Source of the DNA: Yersinia enterocolitica
Lineage (GTDB): Bacteria; Pseudomonadota; Gammaproteobacteria; Enterobacterales; Enterobacteriaceae
Assembly (NCBI GenBank): GCA_002082245.2
Contig: NBTC02000002.1
Location: forward strand, 930,001 to 994,000
DNA: 64,000 bases
Direction of reading: 5' to 3'
In this document: positions 17,774 through 28,093 of the stretch, one piece after another
Layout of the letters: every line of letters starts with the position of its first letter
Numbering within the stretch: position 1 is the stretch's first letter
The notes under the pieces: generated by a model
Told to the model about the DNA's origin: nothing
What the model saw: the letters and a program-made list of their open reading frames with translations, nothing else
Database searches by the model: none
Position numbers and translations under genes: made by a program

Positions 17774-19180
17774 ATGGGAAGGACTGAGGTATGTCAGTTA
17801 ATAATTAAACTGGTCGGTGGTCAGGATAATATAAATAAAGTCTGGCATTGTATGACACGGCTGCGTTTTGATTTAATTGATGATAGTAAAGTCGAATGGC
17901 AGAAAATCAAACAATTACCCGGTGTATTAGGTGCGCAAAATCAAAGTGATCAAGTACAAATCATTATCGGCCCACAGGTAAATGCCTGGTATCAAGATAT
18001 TGTTGATAATATGTCACCTGATGAGAATGTTCCCTCAAGCGCGACTACGGCAATAACACCTAAAGCACGGAAAAGTCTGGTTTCACTGTTTATGGATACC
18101 GTTTCTGGGGTATTCGGCCCTATCGTTCCGGCGATTGCCGGGGCGGGGATGATTAAAGGCTTACTGGCAGGGTTGATCGCCTTAAAAATCATCTCAGCCA
18201 AAAGCGACACCGTGATGATTATCGATTTAATTGCCAGCGGGGTATTCTATTTCCTGCCGTTCTTCCTTGCCGTTTCTGCGGCTAAGATATTTAAAACTAA
18301 TGAATATCTGGCAGCGGCGGTGGCAGCCTGCCTGATGTATCCCACACTCATTGATGCCGCCAAAGCGCTGGCCACTCATACCCCGGGCGCGGTGAGTGTC
18401 ATCTATTTTATGGATATCGTGCCGGTATCGGTATTTAACTATTCTGCCAGTGTTATCCCCGTTATTTTCTCAATTCTGGCGCTGAGTTATATTCACCGTT
18501 GGGTCGATAAAATTATGCCCGATGTGCTGAAAACAGTATTTACCCCGACACTAACCCTTTTTATCACCGCATTGGTTTCATTGACGTTTATCGGCCCGGC
18601 CGGCATTTATTTAGGCAAACTGCTGGCATTCGGTATTCAGGGATTATTTGATATCTCATCGGTATTTGCTGGTTTTATCGTCGGTGCCATTCGCCCGATT
18701 GCTATTCTTACCGGAATGCATCACGCCATGACCCCCATTGCATTGCAAAACTTTACCGACAAAGGTTTTGATATGTTAATGCCAATGATGTTTATGGCAA
18801 ACATGGCCATTGCGGGTTCAACATTTGCTATCTATTTCCATGTCAAAACCCGGCAAGAAAAAACCGTGGTGCTGTCTGCCGCCGTTTCTGGCTTATTGGG
18901 CATTACAGAACCCGCACTGTTTGGGGTGCTAACCAAATACAAAAAAGCCTTTATTGCCACGACGATAAGCAGCTCGATTGCCTCTGCATTTATCGCCTTT
19001 TTCGGCGTAAGGCTGTACGGCTATATTTTATCAAGTATATTCAGCTTACCGGCCTATATTGGCCCTTACTTTATCTACATCCTATTAGGTGTCACCTTGT
19101 CGCTCGGCCTGTCATTTATCCTCACTTATCTGCTGGTAGTGCGAACCGAGAAAAGATTGGTCGCAGTTGAATCGCAATAA
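17774..19180 (+). CDS. PTS EIIBC permease of the glucose/beta-glucoside superfamily
   Basis: A 468-residue membrane phosphotransferase. The N-terminal EIIB domain carries the phosphorylation cysteine at residue 26 (VWHCMTRLRFDL), and the C-terminal EIIC domain from about residue 105 spans some ten hydrophobic segments. GMHHAMTPIALQN and LLGITEPALFGV are EIIC motifs of the beta-glucoside/sucrose/trehalose branch. There is no EIIA, so it depends on an EIIA elsewhere, probably EIIA-Glc. The substrate is unknown. The adjacent UTRA regulator and enolase-superfamily protein suggest a sugar derivative. It is divergent from the latter. Confidence 0.87.
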   Translation: MGRTEVCQLIIKLVGGQDNINKVWHCMTRLRFDLIDDSKVEWQKIKQLPGVLGAQNQSDQVQIIIGPQVNAWYQDIVDNMSPDENVPSSATTAITPKARKSLVSLFMDTVSGVFGPIVPAIAGAGMIKGLLAGLIALKIISAKSDTVMIIDLIASGVFYFLPFFLAVSAAKIFKTNEYLAAAVAACLMYPTLIDAAKALATHTPGAVSVIYFMDIVPVSVFNYSASVIPVIFSILALSYIHRWVDKIMPDVLKTVFTPTLTLFITALVSLTFIGPAGIYLGKLLAFGIQGLFDISSVFAGFIVGAIRPIAILTGMHHAMTPIALQNFTDKGFDMLMPMMFMANMAIAGSTFAIYFHVKTRQEKTVVLSAAVSGLLGITEPALFGVLTKYKKAFIATTISSSIASAFIAFFGVRLYGYILSSIFSLPAYIGPYFIYILLGVTLSLGLSFILTYLLVVRTEKRLVAVESQ

Positions 19181-19203
19181 ATAGTTGAAATTAAAGCCGG
19201 CGT

Positions 19204-19231
19204 CATGGGCGGGCGATATTGTCCGCCCATG
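19204..19231 (+). terminator. Hairpin after the PTS gene
   Basis: CATGGGCGG (19204-19212) pairs perfectly with CCGCCCATG (19223-19231). No T run follows directly, so it may stabilise the 3' end rather than terminate. Confidence 0.5.
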
Positions 19232-19352
19232 CCAATTCGTGATTTATGTCACTTTTTTATGCAACGCAGTGGATATTTTCATTCATTTGTTTTTATAATG
19301 TTCTGCACTTTACCTACAAGAATCTACTTCTGATAAAAAGTGAGTGCACAGC

Positions 19353-20351
19353 ATGATTGATCCCCGCCTCCCCCTGACCGACATTCACCGCCACCTTGAT
19401 GGCAATATCCGTGCGCAAACTATTTTGGACCTGGGTCGCCAATTTAATCTGGCCCTGCCGGCTGATGAACTAGCCGAACTGCGCCCGCATGTGCAAATCA
19501 CTAAAACTGAGCCAGATCTAGTCAGCTTCCTGCAAAAGCTGGATTGGGGGGTTGCGGTGTTGGCCTCACTTGATGCTTGCCGCCGTGTGGCCTACGAGAA
19601 TGTCGAAGATGCCGCTAATGCCGGTTTGCATTATGCCGAACTGCGTTTTTCACCCTTCTATATGGCAATGAAACACCAATTGCCGGTCGCCGGTGTGGTC
19701 GAGGCCGTCATTGATGGGGTGCAGTCCGGTTGTCGTGATTTTGATATTGATATCCGCCTGATTGGGATCCTCAGCCGCACTTTTGGTGAACAAGCTTGTT
19801 TGCAAGAACTTGATGGTTTACTGGCACATCGCGAGGGGATTACTGCGTTGGATCTGGCCGGTGACGAACTGGGCTTCCCTGGCGGTTTGTTCCGCAGTCA
19901 CTTTAATCGCGCACGCGATGCGGGCCTGCGTATTACCGTCCATGCCGGTGAAGCCGCTGGCCCAGAAAGTATCTGGCAAGCTATCCGTGAGTTAGGTGCT
20001 GAACGTATTGGTCACGGTGTGAAAGCCATTGAAGATAGCAAATTGATGGATTATTTGGCTGAACACAACATTGGGATCGAATCCTGCCTGACCTCTAATA
20101 TTCAGACCAGTACCGTCTCTTCGTTAGCTACTCACCCGCTGGCAACCTTCCTGCGCCATGGCGTAATGGCATCGATCAACACCGATGACCCGGCGGTACA
20201 AGGGATTGAAATTGCTAATGAATATCACATTGCCGCACCTGCTGCAGGCCTAACAGCGCAAGAAATCCGCCAGGCACAACAAAATGGCCTGACGATGGCA
20301 TTTATCACCGAGCAGGAAAAACAGGCACTGCGCGACAAAATCCGTGGCTAA
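19353..20351 (+). CDS. add: Adenosine deaminase
   Basis: Zinc hydrolase that deaminates adenosine and deoxyadenosine to inosine forms in purine salvage. It has 332 residues as in E. coli. Zinc ligands lie in [15 protein letters not shown] and [18 protein letters not shown] holds the catalytic Glu and [10 protein letters not shown] the catalytic His. The start at 19353 matches E. coli (MID...[12 protein letters not shown]). It stands next to ydgJ as in E. coli, but a YfeH-like transporter gene lies between. Closed by a strong terminator. Confidence 0.95.
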   Translation: MIDPRLPLTDIHRHLDGNIRAQTILDLGRQFNLALPADELAELRPHVQITKTEPDLVSFLQKLDWGVAVLASLDACRRVAYENVEDAANAGLHYAELRFSPFYMAMKHQLPVAGVVEAVIDGVQSGCRDFDIDIRLIGILSRTFGEQACLQELDGLLAHREGITALDLAGDELGFPGGLFRSHFNRARDAGLRITVHAGEAAGPESIWQAIRELGAERIGHGVKAIEDSKLMDYLAEHNIGIESCLTSNIQTSTVSSLATHPLATFLRHGVMASINTDDPAVQGIEIANEYHIAAPAAGLTAQEIRQAQQNGLTMAFITEQEKQALRDKIRG

Positions 20352-20369
20352 ATCGGTCAGGGATTAACT

Positions 20370-20408
20370 AAAAACGCCGGTATTTCATAGAAGTAGCGGC
20401 GTTTTTTA
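20370..20408 (+). terminator. Rho-independent terminator after add
   Basis: AACGCCG and CGGCGTT flank a 17-base loop and are followed by six T. The A-rich start of the stem could let it serve the converging transporter gene too. Confidence 0.85.
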
Positions 20409-20425
20409 TTGCAGATCGCAACCGG

Positions 20426-21451
20426 CTACTTAGTTTCTGCCCGCGCCGCCGTCGCCAAAGATTCAGTCGCCTCGGCATGCTCTCTGGCGACGCGTTTCGC
20501 GTAACGCTGTGCCAGGACGGCACATACCATCAATTGAACCTGATGGAATATCATCAAGGGTAATACCATCACACCGACTACTGAGGCGGGAAACAACACG
20601 TTAGCCATCGGGATACCATTGGCGAGGCTCTTCTTCGATCCGCAAAACACAATGGTGATTTCATCGGCAGTATTGAAGCCCAGCCAGCGGGCTGCCATGG
20701 TGTTAATGACTAATACCAGTGTCAATAGCACCATCGAACAGACCAGAATTGCCAGCAGTGACCAACCATCAATTTGATGCCAAATCCCCTGCACCACGGC
20801 TTCACTGAACGCGACATACACCACTAATAGAATAGATGACCGGTCAGTGATATTAACCAGTTTTTTATGGCGCTCAACCCATTTAGCTATCAGTGGGCGC
20901 GATAAATGCCCAACAATGAATGGCACCATCAGTTGCATGATAATAGAACCTATCGCATGCAACGTGTCGGTATCACCCCCTTGGGTATGCATCAACATGC
21001 CCACCAGCAGCGGTGACAGGAAAACCCCCAAAATACTGGATGCCGAGGCGCTACAAATTGCCGCCGCCACGTTACCTCCCGCGACGGAGGTATAGGCAAT
21101 AGCTGACTGAACCGTGGCAGGTAACGCGCACAAATAGAGGAAACCCAGATACAGTGTTGGTGTTAACACGCCAGGTACCAACACATTCATTCCCAACCCT
21201 AACAGCGGGAATAAGGCAAAGGTGCTGAGAAACACCACCAGATGCAGTTTCCAATGCCCCATGCCTGAAACTATGGCGGCGCGGGATAACTTGGCACCGT
21301 GCATAAAGAATAATAATGCAATGGCCGCGGTCGTCAGGTGTTCGAACCACACCTTAACTTCCCCTTCACAAGGGAAAATAGAAGCAATAATAACGACCAG
21401 AATCAGCACTAATAAAAATTTATCTATCCGTAAGCGTTGTAACCATGACAT
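20426..21451 (-). CDS. Bile acid:sodium symporter family protein, YfeH-like
   Basis: A 341-residue integral membrane protein with about ten hydrophobic segments (SBF-like/BART superfamily). LPATVQSAIAYTSVAGGNVAAAICSA and FCGSKKSLANGIPMA are the discontinuous-helix regions that form the transport site in this fold. The substrate of YfeH proteins is not known; organic anions are plausible. The start at 21451 has AAGGA about 10 bases upstream; a longer frame extends into a repeat element. It is in the same direction as ydgJ, 200 bp after it. Confidence 0.83.
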   Translation of the reverse strand: MSWLQRLRIDKFLLVLILVVIIASIFPCEGEVKVWFEHLTTAAIALLFFMHGAKLSRAAIVSGMGHWKLHLVVFLSTFALFPLLGLGMNVLVPGVLTPTLYLGFLYLCALPATVQSAIAYTSVAGGNVAAAICSASASSILGVFLSPLLVGMLMHTQGGDTDTLHAIGSIIMQLMVPFIVGHLSRPLIAKWVERHKKLVNITDRSSILLVVYVAFSEAVVQGIWHQIDGWSLLAILVCSMVLLTLVLVINTMAARWLGFNTADEITIVFCGSKKSLANGIPMANVLFPASVVGVMVLPLMIFHQVQLMVCAVLAQRYAKRVAREHAEATESLATAARAETK

Positions 21452-21550
21452 GCCACTGTATTCCTTCAATATAACCTTGGTTCTTGACGTTGCAGAGGGG
21501 GTAGCTGTTTGCGTTGTGCAGCCCATCCTTAGGCCTTGCCTCGGTGAGAC

Positions 21551-21606
21551 CGCTGCCAGTAGTGTTCAAATCTGCTGGCAGCCTACCTACAACGCCAGTG
21601 ACTTTG
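21551..21606. repeat. Intergenic repeat between ydgJ and the YfeH-like gene
   Basis: GCTGCCAG and CTGGCAGC (21551-21581) make a perfect 8-bp stem. It is followed by CTACCTACAACGCCAGTGAC, whose reverse complement matches the left end of the malX-malY repeat at most positions. Probably a degenerate copy or fragment of the same family. Confidence 0.55.
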
Positions 21607-21645
21607 GCTATCGTTTCTATCAAATAAGCGTATTTGGCTGCAAAA

Positions 21646-22695
21646 TCAACTTGCTGGCGATACCGGCAGCGTTTTTTTCTGTTGATCAGAGGCAATGCCC
21701 AGTTCAATTAATTCCATTACTTTTATCGCTTCCGAGGCGGGTACTGGGTTGGCAGCAGTACCTAAAATGGCATCACGGATCCCCGCATAATAAGCAGGAT
21801 AATTACCCGGCAACGTCAGTAGTGGTTTCTCAGCGAGGATGCCATCATGTGACAGTGTCACTACTCCATCGCGCATATCGTAGCCCCAATCTGCCTGTGG
21901 CAAACGTTCACCCGCTTTCAGCCTGTCCTCTTGTGGGTCCAGACCAAATTTAATGTAACTCCCCTGCATGCCGTGCACGATATAACGAGCAGTTTCTGCT
22001 GCGGCTAACACCGTACCGTGTAACACTACCCGTTGCCCCGGATAACTAAGAACCGCGTGGAAATAATCAACAGATTGCGCACCGGGGCGCAGCATCCCTA
22101 AATCAACATTTAGCGTCTGTGGCAAACCAAACAGTTGTAGCGCCTGATCCAACAGATGTGGGCCTAAATCGTACCAAATGCCACTGCCCGCACCGGCTTG
22201 TTCACGCCAACGCTGGCGGATCTCCGGGCGATAGCGGTCAAAATGAGATTCGAAATAGACAACATTCCCCAGTGAGCCTTCAGCCAGCAGTGTTTTCAGC
22301 GTCAGGAAATCACTGTCCCAACGGCGATTATGGAACACTGAAAGCAATAAGTGGGCCTCATCTGCTTGTTTCTTCAATTCATTTGCTTGTGACAGTGTCA
22401 CGGTAAACGGTTTATCCACCACCACATGTTTACCGGCAGCCAGTGCTTGCTGAGCCAGCGGGAAGTGAGTGTCATTCGGGGTTGGAATCACGATAAGATC
22501 GATTGAAGGATCATCAAATAACGTTTTGGGGTCAGAAACCACCGTCATTGTCGGCCAGTCAGCATGTACTTTACTGGCATCACTACTGGAAACCCCTGCC
22601 AGCTCTAGCCCCGGAGTGCCCATAATCAGCGGCGCATGGAACGTTTTGCTGGCATAACCATAGCCCAGTAAACCCACTTTGATTTTTTCAGCCAT
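21646..22695 (-). CDS. ydgJ: Gfo/Idh/MocA-family oxidoreductase YdgJ
   Basis: NAD(P)-dependent oxidoreductase of 349 residues. The N-terminal Rossmann fold is KVGLLGYGYASKTFHAP with IDLIVIPTPNDTHFPLA; the catalytic-lysine motif VDKPFTVT is in place. The C-terminal alpha/beta domain follows (FHNRRWDSDFLTLK). Its substrate is unknown, as for E. coli YdgJ. It keeps its E. coli position near add. The gap of 114 bp upstream to araC holds no clear element. Confidence 0.92.
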   Translation of the reverse strand: MAEKIKVGLLGYGYASKTFHAPLIMGTPGLELAGVSSSDASKVHADWPTMTVVSDPKTLFDDPSIDLIVIPTPNDTHFPLAQQALAAGKHVVVDKPFTVTLSQANELKKQADEAHLLLSVFHNRRWDSDFLTLKTLLAEGSLGNVVYFESHFDRYRPEIRQRWREQAGAGSGIWYDLGPHLLDQALQLFGLPQTLNVDLGMLRPGAQSVDYFHAVLSYPGQRVVLHGTVLAAAETARYIVHGMQGSYIKFGLDPQEDRLKAGERLPQADWGYDMRDGVVTLSHDGILAEKPLLTLPGNYPAYYAGIRDAILGTAANPVPASEAIKVMELIELGIASDQQKKTLPVSPAS

Positions 22696-22809
22696 TATAT
22701 TTCCTCTCGCGCAGCATATTTGCCAATTGATATCAGTCGATCAATCGATTTGACACCATGATGATTCCCGCGACAAGAGGTAATTTTTGGCTGAATGTCA
22801 GTGGCGAGA

Positions 22810-23742
22810 CTAAATTCGCACTATGGCCTCAGCATTATCCCGCCATTCTGGCTGTCGGAGGCTGCGTTGCGGGTAATTGGTTTCAATGCTACGACGCCTG
22901 AAATCACTGGGGCTAACACCAACACGCTTACGAAAAACGCGGGAGAAATAGAGTTGATCGTCGTAACCCACCACGCGACCAATAGTGGCAATCGGTTCTT
23001 GCGTGGTTTGCAGTAATAACTTAGCCCGAATAACCCGCTGGTCTTCACGCCAACGCAATATATTGATACCAACTTGTTCACGAAACAGATGTGCCAGACG
23101 TGACGGAGACAGGCAAACATGACGTGCAACTTCGTCAATACGCAGCTCACCGGCCAAATTGCCGGTAATAAACTGGCACGCTTCAATCACTCGAGGGTCC
23201 ATAATGCGTTGTGGACTAAGAGGATCTTCTTCCATTGCGCGCAGCAGTAAGCGCTCAAGTAGATTCATACCCAACTCTTCGCCAAAACGCCGTCCTGATT
23301 TTTGCGTCTGTTCAATATTGGCAAACAGGCGATCAAATTCCAGTAATAAGTTGTTGTTAGGCAAAGATAACCGCCCAACTTCATGCGTTTTGCTATGCCA
23401 CTCCAACCAGTCCGCCCAGTATGCCCGTGGCCGGAAATAGACCCAACGGTGATACCAACAATCACTGTTCGGTGAGCGACCATAATAGTGTGATGCCTTA
23501 GGGGGAAAGAGCAGCAAATCACCTGGATTGCTGTAAAAGGTATTCTCACCGTCAAAAATCTTACCTTGCCCCTTAATGGTCAGATTCAGGATATAGCCCT
23601 TCATGCCGCCTGGCCTATCGATAAAAAAATCGAGTGGTCCATCGGCCAGAATCGGGGTTAATCCTGCTACCAGATAGGCATTAAAGGTATAGCCGGGTAA
23701 CAAGGGATTGGGTTGCGGTTCCTGAACCATTCGATGGTACAT
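22810..23742 (-). CDS. araC: Arabinose operon regulator AraC
   Basis: Dual regulator that represses ara promoters by DNA looping without L-arabinose and activates them with it. It has 310 residues, longer than the E. coli protein (292). The arabinose-binding cupin half is very similar ([49 protein letters not shown]). The C-terminal half has two helix-turn-helix motifs ([40 protein letters not shown]). The ATG at 23742 has AAGGAGG 6 bases upstream. It sits downstream of araFGH rather than divergent from araBAD as in E. coli; read-through from araFGH may contribute to its expression. Confidence 0.95.
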   Translation of the reverse strand: MYHRMVQEPQPNPLLPGYTFNAYLVAGLTPILADGPLDFFIDRPGGMKGYILNLTIKGQGKIFDGENTFYSNPGDLLLFPPKASHYYGRSPNSDCWYHRWVYFRPRAYWADWLEWHSKTHEVGRLSLPNNNLLLEFDRLFANIEQTQKSGRRFGEELGMNLLERLLLRAMEEDPLSPQRIMDPRVIEACQFITGNLAGELRIDEVARHVCLSPSRLAHLFREQVGINILRWREDQRVIRAKLLLQTTQEPIATIGRVVGYDDQLYFSRVFRKRVGVSPSDFRRRSIETNYPQRSLRQPEWRDNAEAIVRI

Positions 23743-23800
23743 TTAGCCTCCTTGGAGTCCTGATCTGATTGGCGTGCAAACACATGTGCTTATTTCAGTT

Positions 23801-23828
23801 TATCGGGCAGAATTCACGCTGCCCGATA
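23801..23828. terminator. Perfect hairpin between araH and araC
   Basis: TATCGGGCAG (23801-23810) and CTGCCCGATA (23819-23828) form a perfect 10-bp stem with an 8-base loop. No T run follows on the minus strand. It may partly separate araFGH from araC or protect the 3' end. Confidence 0.6.
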
Positions 23829-23887
23829 GTGATTACAGAACTGTGAGCCAGATAGGCTTTTTATGGACTTTTCTGTCACCGTGCAAC

Positions 23888-24943
23888 TTATACCGTCCGT
23901 TTAGCCAACTGTTTGTAACGGTCGAAGATAACCGCTGCCAGCAGGATCAAACCACGGACCACATATTGGGAGAACGGAGAGATATTGAGTAGGTTCATGG
24001 CATTTTCCACTGTCCCCAGAATCAAGATACCAGCGATAACATAGGAAATCTTACCAATCCCACCTTTCAGTGACACGCCCCCCAGCACACAGGCCGAGAT
24101 AACAATCAGCTCATAACCAATCGACGTCATTGGCTGACCACTGGTCATCCGTGATGCCAAAATGATCCCAGCCGCCGCCGATACCAAACCCGATAAGACA
24201 AAAATGATGATTTTAGTGCGAACTACCGGCACCCCCGCCAGGCGCGCCGCATCTTCGTTGCCCCCGATAGCCAGGGTATTGCGGCCAAAGGTAGTTTTGT
24301 TTAACAAGAAGCCAAACAAGGCCAGACAGGCAATAGTAATCCAGATAGGAGCAGGCAAACCGAGCCAATTGGTATAACCCAATGCGAAGAAACGCTCATC
24401 CTCGATACCCACCGCTTTACCATCAGAGATGATATAGGCCAGGCCGCGAACAATCTGCATCGTCGCCAACGTGGTGATCAAGGCGTTAATTTTCAATCTG
24501 GCAATCACAAAACCATTGATCAGCCCGCATAGCGCGCCCAGTAACAAACCGGCGCCTACCCCCAGCCACATATTTTCGGTCATATTGATAACAACTGCCG
24601 TCGTTACCCCCGCACAGGCAATGACTGAGGCGACGGATAAGTCAAAATCGCCGGATGCCAGACAAAACAGCATGCCACAGGCCACCATCCCCGACATCGA
24701 GATAGCCAACCCTAACCCTTTCATATTGATAAAGGAGCCAAAGTTAGGCACAAATATCACACAACCAATAAATACCACCGCGAAAACTACCAACATCCCA
24801 TAGCTATCCCAAATACGGGATAGTCCTAGTCCACTTTTAGCGGGTGTATCTTGTGGTGGTTGCGACTGACTATTGTGTGCTCCACCTTTTAACTCAGTTG
24901 ATGCCGGGTTCTTCTTATCAGAACTCAAAGTAACGCTGGACAT
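23888..24943 (-). CDS. araH: L-arabinose ABC transporter permease AraH
   Basis: Inner-membrane permease of the high-affinity arabinose importer, 351 residues. The first 45 residues form a hydrophilic extension longer than in E. coli; then about nine to ten hydrophobic segments follow. FCLASGDFDLSVASVIACAGV and IGGNEDAARLAGVPV, the cytoplasmic loop that contacts the ATPase, are conserved. The start at 24943 has AAGGAG 7 bases before the ATG. It is 17 bp after the araG stop, same operon. Confidence 0.95.
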   Translation of the reverse strand: MSSVTLSSDKKNPASTELKGGAHNSQSQPPQDTPAKSGLGLSRIWDSYGMLVVFAVVFIGCVIFVPNFGSFINMKGLGLAISMSGMVACGMLFCLASGDFDLSVASVIACAGVTTAVVINMTENMWLGVGAGLLLGALCGLINGFVIARLKINALITTLATMQIVRGLAYIISDGKAVGIEDERFFALGYTNWLGLPAPIWITIACLALFGFLLNKTTFGRNTLAIGGNEDAARLAGVPVVRTKIIIFVLSGLVSAAAGIILASRMTSGQPMTSIGYELIVISACVLGGVSLKGGIGKISYVIAGILILGTVENAMNLLNISPFSQYVVRGLILLAAVIFDRYKQLAKRTV

Positions 24944-24960
24944 GGATAACTCCTTCACAA

Positions 24961-26532
24961 TCAAGCAACCGCAGGCGCGGCATCAGTAGCAATATTCGGG
25001 GTGCGTAGCATCGCCAGACTTAACGCCTGTTCTTCAGTGGCAGAACCGTGGTCTAACTCACCAGAGATTGCCCCTTCCCGCATCACCACGATTCGGTCAG
25101 CCAGCCCAAGAACTTCTGGCAAATCACTGGACGCAAACAGCACCGCAATACCCTGTTTCGCCAGTTGATAAATCACGTTATAGATTTCATGTTTAGCCCC
25201 AACGTCGATACCTCGAGTTGGCTCATCCAACAGGATCACTTTCATATCTTCGGATAACCAACGGCCCAAAATGGCTTTCTGCTGGTTGCCGCCGGACAAA
25301 TTCATAATCAGTTGTTGAGGGCTGGGTGTTTTGATATTCAAAGACTGAATACGCAGTGCCGCATTCTCCTGCTCCCAGCGGTTGTTGATCAAACAGCCAG
25401 CCGTCAGTGTTTTGCGCCGTGCGCTGATATTGATATTGTCCTGTACCGAATGAACCGGAATAATGCCATCTGCTTTACGGTCTTCCGGGCATAACATGAT
25501 CCCGGCGGTGATGGCATCGATGGGTGAACGAATCGTCAGTGGCTTGCCATCCAGCAAAACCTGACCACTGCTAAGCCTGGTGCCACCAAACAACCCTTTC
25601 AGTAATTCACTGCGCCCCGCCCCCACCAAACCAAACAGGCCAACAATCTCCCCTTGATGGACGGTCAGACTTATTGGCGATTTCACCCCAATCGCCTTCA
25701 CCTCTTGCAATGTAAGACGCTCTGGCCCTATTTCACGCGGCTGATAACCATAAATATCACCCAAATTGCGCCCAACCATGGCTTGTACCAGCGAGTCGTT
25801 ATTCACCTGGGTCATATCGTCAAACGTGCGCACATACCGGCCATCTTTAAACACCGTAATGGCATCACTCAGTGCAAAGATTTCTTCCATCCGGTGTGAT
25901 ACATACAAAATGACCCGCCCTTCGGCGCGTAATTCACGGATCACCCGGAACAGTTGTTCTATCTCTCTGGCAGAGAGCGAACTGGTCGGCTCATCAAAAG
26001 CAATGATTTTGGCATTACGGGCCAGCGCTTTGGCAATTTCGACCATCTGCCATTGGCCGATGGAGAGATATTTCAGTGGGGTATCGGGGGAGATGTCCAG
26101 CCCCAAATGTGAGAGCTGCAAACTGGATTCATAGCGCAATAATTTGCGATCAACCATGCCCATCTTGGTAGGTAATTGGCCCAGATAGATATTTTCTGCC
26201 ACCGTCATTTCCGGCACCAAATGCAGTTCCTGATAAATGATCGCGACACCGGCATCAAGCGCATCGGTGGTATTGGCAAAATTAACCACTTTGCCCTTAA
26301 TGTGAATTTCACCCTGAGTCGGTGAGTAGTTACCGCTGAGAATTTTCAACAAGGTTGATTTCCCCGCGCCATTCTCTCCCATCAGGGCATGGATTTGACC
26401 GGCCTGACAGGTAAAACTGATATCATCCAGCGCTTGAACACCGGGGAAACTTTTTCCAATGCCACAAAAAGCCAGATAAGGTGACTGTTCGGCTTCCAGC
26501 TCGGCTTGTAACGCAGAATGGAGTGCTGACAT
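24961..26532 (-). CDS. araG: L-arabinose ABC transporter ATP-binding protein AraG
   Basis: Twin-cassette ATPase that powers arabinose import, 523 residues. First cassette: Walker [10 protein letters not shown], signature [15 protein letters not shown] (degenerate), Walker [13 protein letters not shown]. Second cassette: the degenerate Walker A-like [13 protein letters not shown], signature [15 protein letters not shown] and Walker [21 protein letters not shown], the usual pattern for monosaccharide importers. The start at 26532 has AAGGAAG upstream; a longer frame reaches 26595. The gap to araF is 161 bp and contains a small inverted-repeat element. Confidence 0.95.
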   Translation of the reverse strand: MSALHSALQAELEAEQSPYLAFCGIGKSFPGVQALDDISFTCQAGQIHALMGENGAGKSTLLKILSGNYSPTQGEIHIKGKVVNFANTTDALDAGVAIIYQELHLVPEMTVAENIYLGQLPTKMGMVDRKLLRYESSLQLSHLGLDISPDTPLKYLSIGQWQMVEIAKALARNAKIIAFDEPTSSLSAREIEQLFRVIRELRAEGRVILYVSHRMEEIFALSDAITVFKDGRYVRTFDDMTQVNNDSLVQAMVGRNLGDIYGYQPREIGPERLTLQEVKAIGVKSPISLTVHQGEIVGLFGLVGAGRSELLKGLFGGTRLSSGQVLLDGKPLTIRSPIDAITAGIMLCPEDRKADGIIPVHSVQDNINISARRKTLTAGCLINNRWEQENAALRIQSLNIKTPSPQQLIMNLSGGNQQKAILGRWLSEDMKVILLDEPTRGIDVGAKHEIYNVIYQLAKQGIAVLFASSDLPEVLGLADRIVVMREGAISGELDHGSATEEQALSLAMLRTPNIATDAAPAVA

Positions 26533-26626
26533 GATGGCTTCCTTATAAAGTTTGGGTCGCACGGTACCACCCGTCTGTGTGGTCCATTGGGGCAAGCCGT
26601 AGCCTGCCCCCGTGCGCCATAGCGTG

Positions 26627-26687
26627 TATACCCTTCGAATTTGACGCGGCCAGAGGGTTAGCCGCCACGCCCATGACGTTGGGTATA
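26627..26687. repeat. Small inverted-repeat element between araF and araG
   Basis: A 61-bp unit bounded by TATACCC and GGGTATA, with imperfect terminal inverted repeats extending inwards about 24 bp. In reverse complement one end reads TATACCCAACGTCATGGGCG, resembling the malX-malY element. It lies inside the araFGH operon, 6 bp after the araF stop codon on the minus strand, and could lower expression of the genes after araF. Confidence 0.65.
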
Positions 26688-26693
26688 ACGGAA

Positions 26694-27677
26694 TTACATC
26701 AAGCCTTTCTTCTCTAACTCGACTTTGAAGTTATCCCGGGTGATCAGCACCACATCAGTCACTTCAGTAAATTTCGGTGGTTCAACACCTTTGGTCACCC
26801 AGTCATTCAGCATCTGGATACTCTTATAACCATGAATATCCGGGCTTGGTAACAGAGAGCCATAGAAACCGGTAGCCTGGCCTTTGGACAGTTCACTGAC
26901 TGCATCAACGCCATTGATACCAATGCCAATCACATTGGGTGCTTTAAAGCCCTGACCTTCTGTCGCCCGGACACCACCCAACACGGTGTTGTCATTCATG
27001 CCGACAATCAGCCAGTTTTTTACTTCAGGATGCTGGACTAACATGGAGTTGGCGGCATCAAATGCCCCAGGGATATCATTGGATTTGGTCGGTACTTTAT
27101 AGATTTGCTTTTCTGGGAACCCTGCGGCTTTCAGCGCGTCCATTGACCCACTGGTACGTCGGCGAGCCGTGTCCAGTTCATCAGAAGTGATCGCCATTAC
27201 CGCCGTTTCACCCGGTTGCCAGCCGCGTTTACTCATCTCTTTCCACAGTTCCTGTCCTTGACGCTCACCAATTTTGGTCGCCGCCATCATGACTAATGGA
27301 ACACTTTCCATCGGTTTGCCTTTGGCATTCACAAATTGGTCGTCTACTGCGATCACTTTCAGGTTATAACTGCGCGCCTTCGCCTCGATGGCCGGCCCCA
27401 GTTTCGGGTCTGGTGTACAGATAACAAAGCCTTTCGCACCACTGGCGGCAAGGCTATCGATAGCATTCAAGGTTTTCTCACCATCGGGCACTGCAATTTT
27501 TATCACTTCAAAACCTAAATCTTTCCCTGCTTTATCTGCAAACTTCCATTCGGTCTGGAACCAAGGTTCTTCAGGCTGCTTTACCAGAAAACCCAACTTC
27601 ATGCTTTCGGCAATAGCTGAATGTGACATAACTGCCGCTAACCCAACGACTGCCAGCGCCTTAGTTAATTTATGCAT
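26694..27677 (-). CDS. araF: L-arabinose-binding periplasmic protein AraF
   Basis: Periplasmic receptor for L-arabinose that delivers sugar to AraGH. It has 327 residues with a clear signal peptide ([20 protein letters not shown], then AIA before ESMKLG). The mature protein begins [18 protein letters not shown], a family hallmark, and keeps the ligand-contact segments [13 protein letters not shown] and [13 protein letters not shown]. First gene of the araFGH operon; its promoter shares the 416-bp divergent region with araBA. Confidence 0.95.
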   Translation of the reverse strand: MHKLTKALAVVGLAAVMSHSAIAESMKLGFLVKQPEEPWFQTEWKFADKAGKDLGFEVIKIAVPDGEKTLNAIDSLAASGAKGFVICTPDPKLGPAIEAKARSYNLKVIAVDDQFVNAKGKPMESVPLVMMAATKIGERQGQELWKEMSKRGWQPGETAVMAITSDELDTARRRTSGSMDALKAAGFPEKQIYKVPTKSNDIPGAFDAANSMLVQHPEVKNWLIVGMNDNTVLGGVRATEGQGFKAPNVIGIGINGVDAVSELSKGQATGFYGSLLPSPDIHGYKSIQMLNDWVTKGVEPPKFTEVTDVVLITRDNFKVELEKKGLM

Positions 27678-27876
27678 AGTGTTCTCCGAACTATTTTTGT
27701 AGGAAGAGATGATTTTTGTTTATTTAATCGTCAACCACCCAAATCATCTGATTTTTAGTGGAAACGTTATCAATGTTATTTTTCAGTTTTAGTGCGGTTG
27801 AATGCTTTATTGAAAGCCACTTAACCTCACCACACCCGGTAAGACGCTGACAGTTTTAACGTTAATTATGCTTTAG

Positions 27877-27898
27877 AATGTAGAGCGCTATCACATCC
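27877..27898 (+). promoter_or_regulatory. Candidate CRP site in the ara control region
   Basis: One half-site is perfect (TCACA at 27891-27895); the other reads GTAGA instead of TGTGA-like sequence at the proper spacing of six. It lies next to the AraC sites as in E. coli. Confidence 0.45.
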
Positions 27899-27906
27899 AG
27901 GGATTA

Positions 27907-27944
27907 CAGTTTATTTATCCATATATTCAGCAAATTTAACCTCT
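27907..27944 (+). promoter_or_regulatory. AraC-binding half-sites (araI1-I2-like) upstream of araB
   Basis: CAGTTTATTTATCCATA (27907-27923) matches the E. coli araI1 half-site at 13 of 17 bases, including the run TTTATCCATA. After the E. coli spacing of 4 bp follows CAGCAAATTTAACCTCT, which resembles araI2 (AGC...A.T..ACCT). The pair is 150 bp before araB. A more distal O2-like site was not found by eye. Confidence 0.7.
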
Positions 27945-28093
27945 CTCTAACTTTTGACTGACATCACAAAAACACTGTAGGAAGCAGAAAAGTACATACT
28001 TCCAGCCATCGGCTCCTCACATCTTGCTGTCACTCACTCCTATGGTTATTGGCAATGAATTCCTGTTTTCTGCAAATGTTAGGAGCAACCACT

